DNA of 64,000 nucleotides from an uncultured Eubacteriales bacterium (lineage in GTDB: Bacteria; Bacillota; Clostridia; Oscillospirales; CAG-272): positions 1 through 64,000 of the forward strand of contig CAKSNQ010000004.1 in NCBI GenBank assembly GCA_934476315.1. The letters run 5' to 3'. The translations under genes and the position numbers were made by a program. The notes below the pieces were generated by a model. It made no database searches. It had not been told where the DNA came from and saw nothing but the letters and a program-made list of their open reading frames with translations. This document shows positions 48,498 through 57,255 of the stretch, one piece after another. Position 1 is the first letter of the stretch, and the number at the start of each line of letters is the position of its first letter.

Positions 48498-49072
48498 GGC
48501 TCATCCCTCCTTTCCGTCACCCGCAGGTCCGTGCAGTCCGCCGCACCGAAATATCCGGGAAAGCGCACGTTGAGGGTATCGCCCACGCGAAACGCCTCGC
48601 CGCCCACCATGTACCCGGTTCCCGTCTGAAAGGCTGCCTGCGCCGTCACCGTGACGGTGATATCGACCCGCGACGCGTCCTCGGTCCATACGCCCACACC
48701 GCTCTCGCCCTCCGCCTGCGCGGGAAGATAGCGCAACACCCGATGGGGCGTCCGACTGCACGCTGTGACCGTTCCGATCTCTCCGCCGGCTTCGGTCAGA
48801 GCGGTGTCGCCGGTCGCCACCGCGTCGGCAAAGCGGCTGTCCACACCGGAAAACACCAGCACATAGCTGATCGTGCACGGCTCGCCGTCCTCGGACAGTC
48901 CGAGCAGACCGGACACATGAACACCGAAGATCGGCAACGCAATCGCCAGAAGGACAATGAAAATGATGAAAATATCAAACACATTCAGAATCCTGCGCTC
49001 TCCGTGTCGTGCGCGTCCGACGTATCCCCCCGGCGCGTGCTCGCTCCCCCTTATTTTTTTATCCTCTGCCAT
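48494..49072 (-). CDS. DUF4330-type membrane-anchored protein
   Basis: The 192-residue protein has a cytoplasmic basic N-terminus, one transmembrane helix (FDIFIIFIVLLAIALPIFGV) and an external beta-rich domain. The segment with GYMVGGEAFRVGDTLNVRFPG is shared with DUF4330 proteins. ATG 49072 has AAAGGA upstream. It forms an operon with the Wzy-like gene before it and its paralogue after it. Confidence 0.72.
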   Translation of the reverse strand: MAEDKKIRGSEHAPGGYVGRARHGERRILNVFDIFIIFIVLLAIALPIFGVHVSGLLGLSEDGEPCTISYVLVFSGVDSRFADAVATGDTALTEAGGEIGTVTACSRTPHRVLRYLPAQAEGESGVGVWTEDASRVDITVTVTAQAAFQTGTGYMVGGEAFRVGDTLNVRFPGYFGAADCTDLRVTERRDEP

Positions 49073-49094
49073 TTCAACAATCCTTTCCCCGGCA

Positions 49095-51062
49095 TCACAG
49101 GAAGCGAATGGTCGCCTCGCCCTGTGTTTTTTCATTATATACCGGATTGTATTCCCGTTCCGCCTCGTACGTCCCGACCCGGATGCGGGCATTGACCAGT
49201 CCCATCACCGCCCAGAACAGGAAGAAGATACGGTAATTATACCAAACGTCATCAAAACACCCCATGAGCAGGATTCCCGCGATTCCCGCGATTCCCGCCA
49301 GCAGGGTCATGGAAGCCGAGCGCGTTGCCGCCAGGCGGTAATATTCCAGCGCGCGGCGCAACCACAAAAGCAAAATCAAGGCAAAAGCGACCAGCCCCGC
49401 CACGCCAAACGCGCACAAAAGCTGCAGATACAGGCTGTGCGCATGCATTGCCTGCTCTATCCCGGGAAGCGCGTAGTTCACGTACACCGCCCGGAATGCG
49501 TCCTCGCCGACGCCGACGCCGCAGAACCACCAGTCGCCGAGCATCCGTTCCACTCCGTCCCACAGGTACAGGCGATAGCGGATGGAGCTGTCCGCGGTAC
49601 TGCCGATGCTGGCGAAGCGACGCAGGAGCTGTTCGGGCAGGAAGTGAACCGTCGCCACGACCGGAACGCTCAGAAGAGCCGTCCAGCTCAGGGCGCGGTG
49701 ACTGGTCAGGAGCAGGAAGATCAAAGCGGGAAGAATCGCCCCGAGCCACGCTCCGCGCGACCAGGTAAAGATCAGGCACATGGTCATCGCGCAGGCGGAC
49801 AGCAGACACCCGAAGACCCGAATGACCCGCCGCTGCCGGAGCATGGCGGAGAGGGTAAACGGGAGGATCAGCACGAGGTATTCCGCCAGCATGTTCGGGT
49901 TGTCGAGCGTGGAATACACCCTGCCCCCGATGTCGGAAAACAGCGACAGATCCAGATACTGCGCCGTCAGATCACCGAAAAAGTACTGCCAGAGTCCGAT
50001 CAGCGACACCGGAACCGCGCCGATCAGAAGCGCGCAGACCACGCGGGAAATATCCTTTTCCGAGCGCACAAGATTGGAGACCATAAACCAAATCATCAAA
50101 AGGCAGGCGTAGGTCAGCGCACTGCGCAACGACGCGGAGCCGCCCCGGCTGACAAGACCGCCGAAGAGGAACAGCGCCAGCAGTGCAATCACAGCGCCAT
50201 CCACAAGAGACATGCGGAACACCCGCTTGCCGCAGATGATCTTGCCGACATAGGAAAGGAGCGTCAGCGCCACAACGGCGAGGAGCACCAGCGTCGGATG
50301 GGGGACAAGCCCCAGAAGCGGCGCGATCAGAAGCGCGGTCAGCATCCCGATCTCCGGGCTGTGCATGACCAGGCACACGAAAACCACGAGTGCCGCCACT
50401 GCGAGAATCCGGTAGGGCGGGACCCAGATGGTCAGCGCTCCGCAGATGGCGGACAGCGCCAGCGCCAGCGCGTAGTATTCCCTGCCGTTCTCCTCGTACG
50501 GCGTCGCCCCGCTCTCCCGCAGTCCCAGCCCGTCAACGAACAGCGCGTACGCGAGATGACTGCGGTGCAGTGCGTGGATCAGCGACATTCTGGAAGAAAA
50601 CAGCGGCAGGGAGAAAACGACCATCACCGCTCCGGTCAGCATGCAGGAAAGATTGGTCCGGTCGGGAGCGATACTGCGCATGACAAAGTACGCAATCACG
50701 CTGTATCCGCCGAAAAACAGGAAGAATATCGCATAGGTGTTCAGCCCCGTCCCGAGCAGTCCCCGCAAAAGGCGGGAGATCGCGCGGCAGACCGTGCTGT
50801 TTTCGATCATCGACGAAAAGCCCATGCGGAAGCGGAAGCCGGGGCGATCACTGCGTTTGCGTTGGCTGTGCGCCATCCGGTAAAGCTTTCCCTGCCGCGC
50901 CGCCTGTTCGGTACGACTGTATGACGACAGGTAGCGTCCGACCGCGCTCTCGCAGATCACACCGTAAAGCCAGGCTGAGACGCGGTACAGGTAATACAGG
51001 ATAAAGCCCTGTCGCGCGCGCCGCTGGCGCTCATATTGCTTTTTGTCGGGTACCCGATTCAA
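49095..51062 (-). CDS. O-antigen ligase/polymerase-like membrane protein
   Basis: About 655 residues with ten or more membrane spans. The Wzy_C/WaaL pattern is in FTWSRGAWLGAILPALIFLL followed by a large loop with GVGVGEDAFRAVY and MHAHSLYLQLLCAFGVAG. In Gram-positives such proteins polymerise or attach surface glycans. The start is taken as TTG 51062, since GGAGG lies 9 bases upstream; the frame above has no ATG with a site. A run of Ala-Gly-Ile repeats near the C-terminus comes from a 9-base tandem repeat. Confidence 0.82.
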   Translation of the reverse strand: MNRVPDKKQYERQRRARQGFILYYLYRVSAWLYGVICESAVGRYLSSYSRTEQAARQGKLYRMAHSQRKRSDRPGFRFRMGFSSMIENSTVCRAISRLLRGLLGTGLNTYAIFFLFFGGYSVIAYFVMRSIAPDRTNLSCMLTGAVMVVFSLPLFSSRMSLIHALHRSHLAYALFVDGLGLRESGATPYEENGREYYALALALSAICGALTIWVPPYRILAVAALVVFVCLVMHSPEIGMLTALLIAPLLGLVPHPTLVLLAVVALTLLSYVGKIICGKRVFRMSLVDGAVIALLALFLFGGLVSRGGSASLRSALTYACLLMIWFMVSNLVRSEKDISRVVCALLIGAVPVSLIGLWQYFFGDLTAQYLDLSLFSDIGGRVYSTLDNPNMLAEYLVLILPFTLSAMLRQRRVIRVFGCLLSACAMTMCLIFTWSRGAWLGAILPALIFLLLTSHRALSWTALLSVPVVATVHFLPEQLLRRFASIGSTADSSIRYRLYLWDGVERMLGDWWFCGVGVGEDAFRAVYVNYALPGIEQAMHAHSLYLQLLCAFGVAGLVAFALILLLWLRRALEYYRLAATRSASMTLLAGIAGIAGILLMGCFDDVWYNYRIFFLFWAVMGLVNARIRVGTYEAEREYNPVYNEKTQGEATIRFL

Positions 51063-51148
51063 GCCAAGGTCCCTCCTCTCATTCGTTTTTATCCCGGATT
51101 TTCCGTGGACACCGGCACCTTGCGGCAACACGGACGCCGCCGGGAAAT

Positions 51149-52006
51149 TCACATTTTATCCGGTTCCGGCAGCGGCTGTGCCGGGATATCGGATTGCGTC
51201 GAAGCCGTGGGCGACGTCGGGACACCCGATGATACCGGGACTTCGGACGCATAAGCCCCCGTCGGCGCGCGCCGACGTCTGCTCTTTTTCACCGCCGGAG
51301 GGTGCGCCGCGAGGTATGCTTCCAACAGCTCCGGGCGTTCCCGCGCCGTGCGCGCCATCGCCTGCTCCAGCCGCCACGCATCCACCTTGGCATGGTCGCC
51401 CGAACGCAGAATTTCGGGCACCTCCCTGCCGCGCCACGAGGCGGGCTTGGTATACTGCGGGTATTCCAGCAGTCCCGAGGCGATGCTTTCCTTTTCGAAA
51501 CACTCCTCATCGGCAAGCACGCCCGGAATCAGCCGTGCCACGCAGTCCGTGAGGATACACGCGGGGATTTCCCCGCCCGTGAGAACATAATCTCCGATGG
51601 AGATCTCCTCATCCACGATCTCTTCGATGACGCGGTAATCCACGCCCTCGTAGTGCCCGCACAAAAGAATCAACTGGTCAAAATCCCGCGCCAGCTCCGA
51701 GGCACGCTTTTGCGTCAGCACCCGCCCCGCCGGGGACAGATAAATGACATGGCGGCGTGTGGACGCGTCCCCCGTCCCCTCGAGAATGGCGCGGTAGCAG
51801 TTCCAGATCGGGGGCGGTGCCATGAGCATTCCTTTTCCCCCGCCATAGGGCGTGTCGTCCACCCGGTGCCGACGATCCTCGGAGTAGTCCCGGATGGCGT
51901 GCGTCTGCACGGTGATATACCCCGCGCGGCAAGCCCGCCCGATTACGCTCTCGGACAGCACCGTTTCCACAAGCGCGGGAAACAAGGTCATAATATCAAA
52001 TCGCAT
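51149..52006 (-). CDS. trmD: tRNA guanine-37 N1-methyltransferase
   Basis: The 285-residue protein has the TrmD knot motifs: MRFDIMTLFPALVE, LLCGHYEGVDYRVIEEIVDEEIS and GDYVLTGGEIPACIL. It methylates G37 of tRNAs. The C-terminus extends about 45 residues beyond the usual end with basic (KKSRRRRAPTG) then Pro/Ser/Thr-rich sequence of unknown purpose. It is 33 bases after rimM. Confidence 0.95.
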   Translation of the reverse strand: MRFDIMTLFPALVETVLSESVIGRACRAGYITVQTHAIRDYSEDRRHRVDDTPYGGGKGMLMAPPPIWNCYRAILEGTGDASTRRHVIYLSPAGRVLTQKRASELARDFDQLILLCGHYEGVDYRVIEEIVDEEISIGDYVLTGGEIPACILTDCVARLIPGVLADEECFEKESIASGLLEYPQYTKPASWRGREVPEILRSGDHAKVDAWRLEQAMARTARERPELLEAYLAAHPPAVKKSRRRRAPTGAYASEVPVSSGVPTSPTASTQSDIPAQPLPEPDKM

Positions 52007-52039
52007 CTCCGCGCCCTCCTCGTTTCATTTTCCGTCCAA

Positions 52040-52558
52040 TCAGTCGGCGTCCTCCAGAAGTCCCGGAATCGGGCGGACAAAGACGCCGCGTTCGGCATCC
52101 ACCCGGTCAAGAAAGGCGGAAACCATCGGGAGAAGTCGCTCTCCCGTCGCCGTCGCGACCGCCAACAGCTGTTGTCCGCCCACCTGACGCACGTCCGTCA
52201 CCGTTCCATAGCACTTTCCGTTATCGGCGTCGATGACCGGAAGCCCCGGCAGGTCCGCCAGAAAATACGCGCCCTCCGCCAGGGGAATGTCCTGCCGCGC
52301 GGCGTAAAGAATTTCGCCCTTGAGCGCCTGCGCCGCGTCCATATCGTCAACGCCCTCCAGAGAAATGAGGAGCAGCTCCCCCTTGCGCGCGCAATGCGTC
52401 ATGCGGCAGGGAACGTAGCGACCGCCGATGTTGCGGTATAGCGCGGGAAGCCCGGCAAACACGGCGGGGCTGTCGCAAAAAGACTCGACGCAAAGGACGC
52501 CCCGCACGCCGTGCGTATTGCGCACCCTGCCACATTCCAGATACGGTTGCTTGCTCAT
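52040..52558 (-). CDS. rimM: Ribosome maturation factor RimM
   Basis: The 172-residue protein has the N-terminal RimM domain (CGRVRNTHGVRGVLCVESF) and a PRC-barrel C-terminal half (GTVTDVRQVGGQQLLAV, FVRPIPGLLE). It assists 30S head assembly with S19. The start is ATG 52558, with GGAGG 7 bases upstream. rimM and trmD form the usual pair. Confidence 0.93.
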   Translation of the reverse strand: MSKQPYLECGRVRNTHGVRGVLCVESFCDSPAVFAGLPALYRNIGGRYVPCRMTHCARKGELLLISLEGVDDMDAAQALKGEILYAARQDIPLAEGAYFLADLPGLPVIDADNGKCYGTVTDVRQVGGQQLLAVATATGERLLPMVSAFLDRVDAERGVFVRPIPGLLEDAD

Positions 52559-52597
52559 CCGATCACCTCCGCGCACGCTTACACTCTTCTTCAGGTT

Positions 52598-52626
52598 ATT
52601 TTACCACACTCCGCCATTTTTTGCAA
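52598..52626 (-). promoter_or_regulatory. Promoter of rimM-trmD
   Basis: TTGCAA (52626-52621), a 17-base spacer and TAAAAT (52603-52598). Confidence 0.65.
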
Positions 52627-52672
52627 GAGGAAAAAATTTTTTCCGCCCGGCAGAATATTTACAAATAACCTC

Positions 52673-52701
52673 TTGCAATTTTTCCCGCTTTGGGGTACAA
52701 T
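52673..52701 (+). promoter_or_regulatory. Promoter of yajC
   Basis: TTGCAA (52673-52678), a 17-base spacer and TACAAT (52696-52701), divergent from the rimM promoter. Confidence 0.7.
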
Positions 52702-52731
52702 AATGCGTAATATAGATACGGAGGACAAATC

Positions 52732-53217
52732 ATGCAGTTTATTCACATTCTTGACGCCGTCGCAGACACGGGTACGGGCACGGGAAGCGGCGGTTTTCTC
52801 GGGTCATGGGGAATGCTCCTCATGCTGCTCGTCATTTTTGTCGCGTTTTACTTTTTCTCCATCCGCCCGCAGAAGAAGCAGGAGAAGGAAGCCGCGGACA
52901 TGCGCAATTCGCTGACCATCGGGGACGAGATTACCACCATCGGCGGCATCATCGGGCGTGTGGTCAAGGTCACGGAGGAGACCGTCGTGATCGAGACGAG
53001 CAAGGACCGCACGAAAATGCACATTCTCAAGAGCGCCATCCGCTCGGTGGACGTCCATGCCGCCGACACCATTGAGACTGCGGAAAAGGCAGAAAAAGCC
53101 GACGCCGCGAAAGCGTCCGGCAAGGACAAGAAGGGCAAGGAAAAGGATGCTCCCGCGCCCGAGGCTGAGGTGGAAGCGACCGCCGAGACCACGGAGAACG
53201 CCGACGCGTCCAAATGA
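52732..53217 (+). CDS. yajC: Preprotein translocase subunit YajC
   Basis: The 161-residue protein has a single transmembrane helix (MLLMLLVIFVAFYFFSIRPQ) and the YajC core (TIGDEITTIGGIIGRVVKV). An unusually long Ala/Glu/Lys-rich tail covers about the last 50 residues. YajC associates with SecDF at the Sec translocon. GGAGG precedes the ATG. Confidence 0.93.
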   Translation: MQFIHILDAVADTGTGTGSGGFLGSWGMLLMLLVIFVAFYFFSIRPQKKQEKEAADMRNSLTIGDEITTIGGIIGRVVKVTEETVVIETSKDRTKMHILKSAIRSVDVHAADTIETAEKAEKADAAKASGKDKKGKEKDAPAPEAEVEATAETTENADASK

Positions 53218-53248
53218 GACCGCCGGACAATCGGCACCCGTCGATCGA

Positions 53249-53269
53249 CAACCGATAACCGATAACCGA
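53249..53269 (+). repeat. Heptanucleotide tandem repeat
   Basis: Three tandem copies of the 7-base unit ACCGATA or a close variant lie between yajC and its terminator. Confidence 0.7.
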
Positions 53270-53275
53270 ATATTC

Positions 53276-53317
53276 AGAGGAGACTGTCACGTTCCGGCGC
53301 GGCAGTCCCCTTTTTAT
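53276..53317 (+). terminator. Terminator of yajC
   Basis: GGAGACTG and CAGTCCCC arms (one mismatch) are followed by TTTTTAT, about 60 bases after the stop codon. Confidence 0.65.
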
Positions 53318-53381
53318 CTGCCGACTGCCCGGTCATAATCAGCGCACGCCCCGCATATCTATGGAACAGAACATTCCCGGA

Positions 53382-53401
53382 CAGTCGGCAGTCGGCAGTC
53401 G
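53382..53401 (+). repeat. Heptanucleotide tandem repeat
   Basis: Nearly three copies of AGTCGGC in tandem lie upstream of the TIGR04086 gene. Confidence 0.7.
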
Positions 53402-53467
53402 CACCGGACGCGCTGTTCCCGGATAAAAAATCCACTTCAATATTTCACAAAAGGGGGCTGAACCGCC

Positions 53468-53935
53468 ATGCAGACCGCCAAAGCCAACCGCAATCCCGCC
53501 GAAAAAACCGCCTCTCAGGACACCTTACTTTCCTGTGGCAAGGGAATCTTACGCGGCTGGGGCGCCCAGCTTGTCCTCGGTGCTCTGCTTTCCCTCGCCG
53601 CGGCGGGCATCGCCTATTCCGATGCCGACCCGGACTCCGTTACGCCGCTTCTGGGACTCGGCGCCACTCTGCTCGCCTGCCTGTGCGGAGGTTTTGTCGC
53701 CGCGCGCACCACCCGCCACTCCGCGCTTCTCTGCGGAATCGGTTGCGGTGCGACGTATCTTCTGACCGCGTTTTTGCTCTCGTGGCTCCTGCCGTCCGGT
53801 CTGCGCGGGCAGACCCCGGTAGCCTTCCGCCTTGCCACCTATGGGGGGATTCTTCTGTCCTCCATCGTGGGGGCTCTCTGCGCGGTCAACCTCGGCACCA
53901 AGAGCAAGAAGACGCGGCGGCGCAAGAGAAAATAA
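53468..53935 (+). CDS. TIGR04086 family membrane protein
   Basis: The 155-residue protein has four predicted spans (residues 30-50, 62-80, 88-108, 122-142) between a polar N-terminus and a Lys/Arg-rich C-terminus. Size, topology and position after yajC match TIGR04086 proteins of Firmicutes, whose function is unknown. Confidence 0.78.
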   Translation: MQTAKANRNPAEKTASQDTLLSCGKGILRGWGAQLVLGALLSLAAAGIAYSDADPDSVTPLLGLGATLLACLCGGFVAARTTRHSALLCGIGCGATYLLTAFLLSWLLPSGLRGQTPVAFRLATYGGILLSSIVGALCAVNLGTKSKKTRRRKRK

Positions 53936-53985
53936 GCGAAACAAAAGGGCACCCACGGCAGTCGAAGCCGCCGGGGGGATAACAC

Positions 53986-54088
53986 CGGGGGGGTCGGAAT
54001 CCCGACCGGCATTTTTGCGAGTCTGTCAAAACAAGCGTGGTATCGCCCGAATGCGGTACCACGCTTGTTTCAATTTTCTAACAGCCCC
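53986..54088 (+). repeat. Dispersed intergenic repeat, copy 4 (5'-truncated)
   Basis: Only the right half is present: TCGGAATCCCGACCGGCATT, then a hairpin with AACAAGCGTGGTA/TACCACGCTTGTT arms and an AACAGCCCC end. It lies between the convergent 3' ends of the TIGR04086 and RlmA-like genes. Confidence 0.72.
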
Positions 54089-54096
54089 AATTTTAT

Positions 54097-54960
54097 TTAT
54101 CCGGCAGACGTCGGCTTGCGGTAGAGGTAAAAATCGAATTCCACCTCGGTTTCAAGCGTCGTGCGCCCGTCCAGCTTGCCCCGGTCGGCAGGCGAGGTGC
54201 GCCAGTAGTACGGCGTCATGGAAAACAGCGCCGCGATGTGCTCCTCTCCCCGCACGGTCACAGAATACGACAGCCGTTCCTGACCGAGGGATTGCAGTCC
54301 GGACGGCAGATCCGATCGCCCCATGTTTTTGTACGGGTCATCGTACAGCGCTCGCTTGAGTCCGAGCAGGTGATTCTCCCCCGCCCCGACCACGATCAGA
54401 AACCCGCCCGGGCGCAAGACCCGTGCAAACTCCTGCTCGGCGCAGGGGGCAAAGACATTGACGACGGCATCGACCGACGCGTCGGCAAGCGGCAGGCGGA
54501 ACAGGCTCGCCACCGCAAACTCTGCCGCAAGCCCCTGCCGTTGCGCCGTGCGCGCCGCCGCCTCAACCGCGTCGCGCGACAAATCAATTCCAAACGTATC
54601 AAACCCCGCGCCGCAAAGCCGATTGGTGTAATATCCCTCGCCGCACCCGGCATCAACCACCGGTCCGGCGGGCGCTCCGGGCATTAGTCCGGACAGAAGC
54701 GACACCAGCTGATCTGCCGCCGCCGCGTAATATCCCGCCGACAGAAAGGTCGTCCGTGCCCGGACCGCCTCGCGGCTGTCGCCGCTCCCGGCGTGCCCCG
54801 GCAGAAGATGGGCGTACCCGTATTTCGACAGGTCAAAGGTATGCTTCCTCGCCCCCCGGCAGAACAGGATTCCCGCCCCGTGCGCCCCGTCCCGTTCCAT
54901 GGGCGCGCCGCAGATCGGGCAACGCAGGGCGCGCAGAACCGTCTCGTTTTCAAATCTCAT
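54097..54960 (-). CDS. RlmA-like 23S rRNA guanine N1-methyltransferase
   Basis: The 287-residue protein begins with a zinc-finger-like CPICGAP and a later Cys (residues 14-36). The RlmA pattern KHTFDLSKYGYAHLLPG follows, then a SAM domain with VVDAGCGEGYYTN and VNVFAPCAEQEFARVLRPGG. RlmA enzymes methylate G745 or G748 of 23S rRNA. It overlaps the start of the upstream kinase's 3' end by 4 bases, so it is co-transcribed with the two-component genes. Confidence 0.88.
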   Translation of the reverse strand: MRFENETVLRALRCPICGAPMERDGAHGAGILFCRGARKHTFDLSKYGYAHLLPGHAGSGDSREAVRARTTFLSAGYYAAAADQLVSLLSGLMPGAPAGPVVDAGCGEGYYTNRLCGAGFDTFGIDLSRDAVEAAARTAQRQGLAAEFAVASLFRLPLADASVDAVVNVFAPCAEQEFARVLRPGGFLIVVGAGENHLLGLKRALYDDPYKNMGRSDLPSGLQSLGQERLSYSVTVRGEEHIAALFSMTPYYWRTSPADRGKLDGRTTLETEVEFDFYLYRKPTSAG

Positions 54961-56483
54961 ACTGTCTCTCCATTCTCTGTTTTCTGCGGGGCTGACGCGC
55001 CCTCCGCCTCTTGTGTCGCGGGGATGGTGGAAAGTTCAAACCAGAACTCCGACCCCTGCCCCGGCGCACTGCTGACACCGTAGGTCGCCCCGTGCATCTC
55101 AAGGATTCCCTTGACAATGGACAAGCCGAGTCCCGTTCCGACCGTCGCGCGGCGATGCACGCGATCGACTTTATAATACCGATCCCAGATCAGCGGCAAC
55201 TGCTCCTGCGGGATGCCCTCGCCGTGGTCGCGGACGCTGACGCGCACCCGACCGTCCCGGACGGTCTGCGTGACCTCGACCCGCTTATCCGCACCGCAAT
55301 AGTTGATTGCGTTGTTAATCAGGTTGCAGACGACCTGTGAGAGCATACCGCGGTCGGCGCTCACGTGCGCCGTCTCCCCGCCCGAAAACGAGATGGTATA
55401 GCCGTCGTGGTGCGTGAACTTTTCATACCGTCCGAGAAGCTCCCCGATCATGCCGGTCAGATCGACCGTTTCCCGCTTGGCGGACAGTGTGCCGGATTGC
55501 AGGCGCGAAAGGTCCAGCATGTCGTTGACGAGCGCCGACAGTCTCGCCGTCTCGTCAATGATGACCTGCACGTTCTCCGGCGTGTTCTCCCCCGGCAGAT
55601 CGCGCATGACCTCCCCGTAGCCGCGAATCATGGTCAGCGGCGTGCGCAGGTCGTGCGAAATGTTGGCAATCAGCTCCTTTTGCAACCGATCGGTCTTGGA
55701 AAGCTCCCCGGCGGCGTAGTTGAGCGTTTGCGCCAGCTCCCGCGTCTCCCGGTATCCGTTGCCGGAAAAGCGCGTGGAATAATCCCCGCGCGCCAGCGCC
55801 CGCGCCGACTCGTTCATGCGGACAAGCGGGCGGGAAATGCGCCGCGACATCAGGTACGCCACAAGGAGCGCCCCGGCGAAAAGGATCACGGCAATCCAGA
55901 AAAACTGGGTTTTGAGCGTGGAGACCGTTGCCGTCATGGGGGTCAGCTCGGAGTCCAGATACAGGACATATTCGTCGTTGTCCTCCGTCTGCACCACCTT
56001 GATGTGGAGCAGTTTTTCCGGCTCCCGCTCCTCGCCCGGAGCCAGCACACCCGGTCCGTGACTGAACGCCCAACGCCACTCGCCGCCGTTTTGCTTCGCC
56101 TCAGCATACCGCGCCGTCAGGTAGCTCTCCGACACAAAGTGAACCAGGCAGTCACTGTTGACATGGGCGGACGCCACCTCGCTCACGTAGCCGTCCGACA
56201 CCCGCCACACGCGGATGCACATGGAATATTCCACGGCGCACGCGTCCACCGCCGCGGACAGCGCCGCGTCATCGCCCAGTGCCTCCGTGAGCACGCACTG
56301 CGTCCGGCGCAGCTCCCGGTTTTTGATGGAGCGGTACAGCGGTCCCAGAAGCAGAATCTGAAAGACCCAGAGCACCAGCAGCATAAAGCCGATGAACGCG
56401 CCCAGATAGGCAAGCAGTTTCCACTGAATCCCGACGCCGCGACGCTCCCGCGGGGCTTCGCCGTTGTTGTTTCTGTGTTTCAA
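54957..56483 (-). CDS. Sensor histidine kinase
   Basis: The 508-residue kinase has spans at about residues 20-48 and 190-210 flanking an external sensor region. A HAMP domain (SRRISRPLVRMNESARALA), HisKA with the phosphorylated His in NISHDLRTPLTMIRGYGE (about residue 276), and a HATPase domain (NLINNAINYC, VRDHGEGIPQEQ, GTGLGLSIVKGI) follow. It pairs with the response regulator encoded 18 bases upstream. The signal is unknown; linkage to HtrA suggests envelope stress or cell-wall sensing. Confidence 0.93.
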   Translation of the reverse strand: MKHRNNNGEAPRERRGVGIQWKLLAYLGAFIGFMLLVLWVFQILLLGPLYRSIKNRELRRTQCVLTEALGDDAALSAAVDACAVEYSMCIRVWRVSDGYVSEVASAHVNSDCLVHFVSESYLTARYAEAKQNGGEWRWAFSHGPGVLAPGEEREPEKLLHIKVVQTEDNDEYVLYLDSELTPMTATVSTLKTQFFWIAVILFAGALLVAYLMSRRISRPLVRMNESARALARGDYSTRFSGNGYRETRELAQTLNYAAGELSKTDRLQKELIANISHDLRTPLTMIRGYGEVMRDLPGENTPENVQVIIDETARLSALVNDMLDLSRLQSGTLSAKRETVDLTGMIGELLGRYEKFTHHDGYTISFSGGETAHVSADRGMLSQVVCNLINNAINYCGADKRVEVTQTVRDGRVRVSVRDHGEGIPQEQLPLIWDRYYKVDRVHRRATVGTGLGLSIVKGILEMHGATYGVSSAPGQGSEFWFELSTIPATQEAEGASAPQKTENGETV

Positions 56484-56500
56484 TCCGTGCCTCCGTCCGC

Positions 56501-57205
56501 TCAGTTGCCCTCAAAGCGATAGCCGACGCCCCGGAGCGTGGCAATGTGCCCGCTGTACTTCCCCAGGCTCTTGCGGAGCAACTTGATGTGGGTATCCAGC
56601 GTGCGCGCGTCGCCGTAAAAATCGTACCCCCAGACCTCCGAGATGAGCTTTTCTCTGGAGAGTGCGATGTTGCGGTTGGCAAGCAGGTAAAAGAACAGGT
56701 CGTACTCCTTGGGGGACATGTCCACCCGTTCGCCGTCCACAAAGACCAGCCGCGCTGTCACATCGGCGCGCAGTCCCCCGCCGTCCAGTTCAATCACTTC
56801 GTTCTGCCGGGGAGCCTCCGCGCCGCCCGCGGCAGCGCCTCCCTTGCCGACCCGCTTCATGATGGCGCTCACGCGGAGCATCAGCTCCTTGGGCGAGAAC
56901 GGCTTCATGACGTAATCGTCGATCCCCAACTCAAAGCCGTTGATCTTGTCGTACTCCTCGCCGCGCGCGGAGAGCATGATGATCGGCGTGTGGCTGGTCT
57001 TGCGGATTTCGCGGCAGGCGGAAAATCCGTCCAGCTCCGGCATCATGATGTCCATAATAATCAGATCGTAGGTGTTCTTTCTGCACAGAAGCACCGCCTC
57101 CATGCCGTCGCATGCCTCGCTGACCTCGTGCCCCTCAAACTCGGCGTATTTGCGGATCAGCGCCCGGATACGCGCCTCATCGTCCACTACCAGAATGTGA
57201 TACAT
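56501..57205 (-). CDS. OmpR/PhoB-type response regulator
   Basis: The 234-residue protein has a receiver domain with Asp52 in LIIMDIMMPELDGF and conserved Lys in VMKPFSPKEL. The C-terminal winged helix (about 130-232; SPKEYDLFFYLLANRNIALS, LDTHIKLLRKSLG) binds DNA. ATG 57205 has GGAGG upstream. Operon order htrA, regulator, kinase, rlmA-like. Confidence 0.93.
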   Translation of the reverse strand: MYHILVVDDEARIRALIRKYAEFEGHEVSEACDGMEAVLLCRKNTYDLIIMDIMMPELDGFSACREIRKTSHTPIIMLSARGEEYDKINGFELGIDDYVMKPFSPKELMLRVSAIMKRVGKGGAAAGGAEAPRQNEVIELDGGGLRADVTARLVFVDGERVDMSPKEYDLFFYLLANRNIALSREKLISEVWGYDFYGDARTLDTHIKLLRKSLGKYSGHIATLRGVGYRFEGN

Positions 57206-57255
57206 GTTGTCCCTCCATGGTCTTTTTCTGTATTCTGCTGTCGCTTGTCCTTTTC

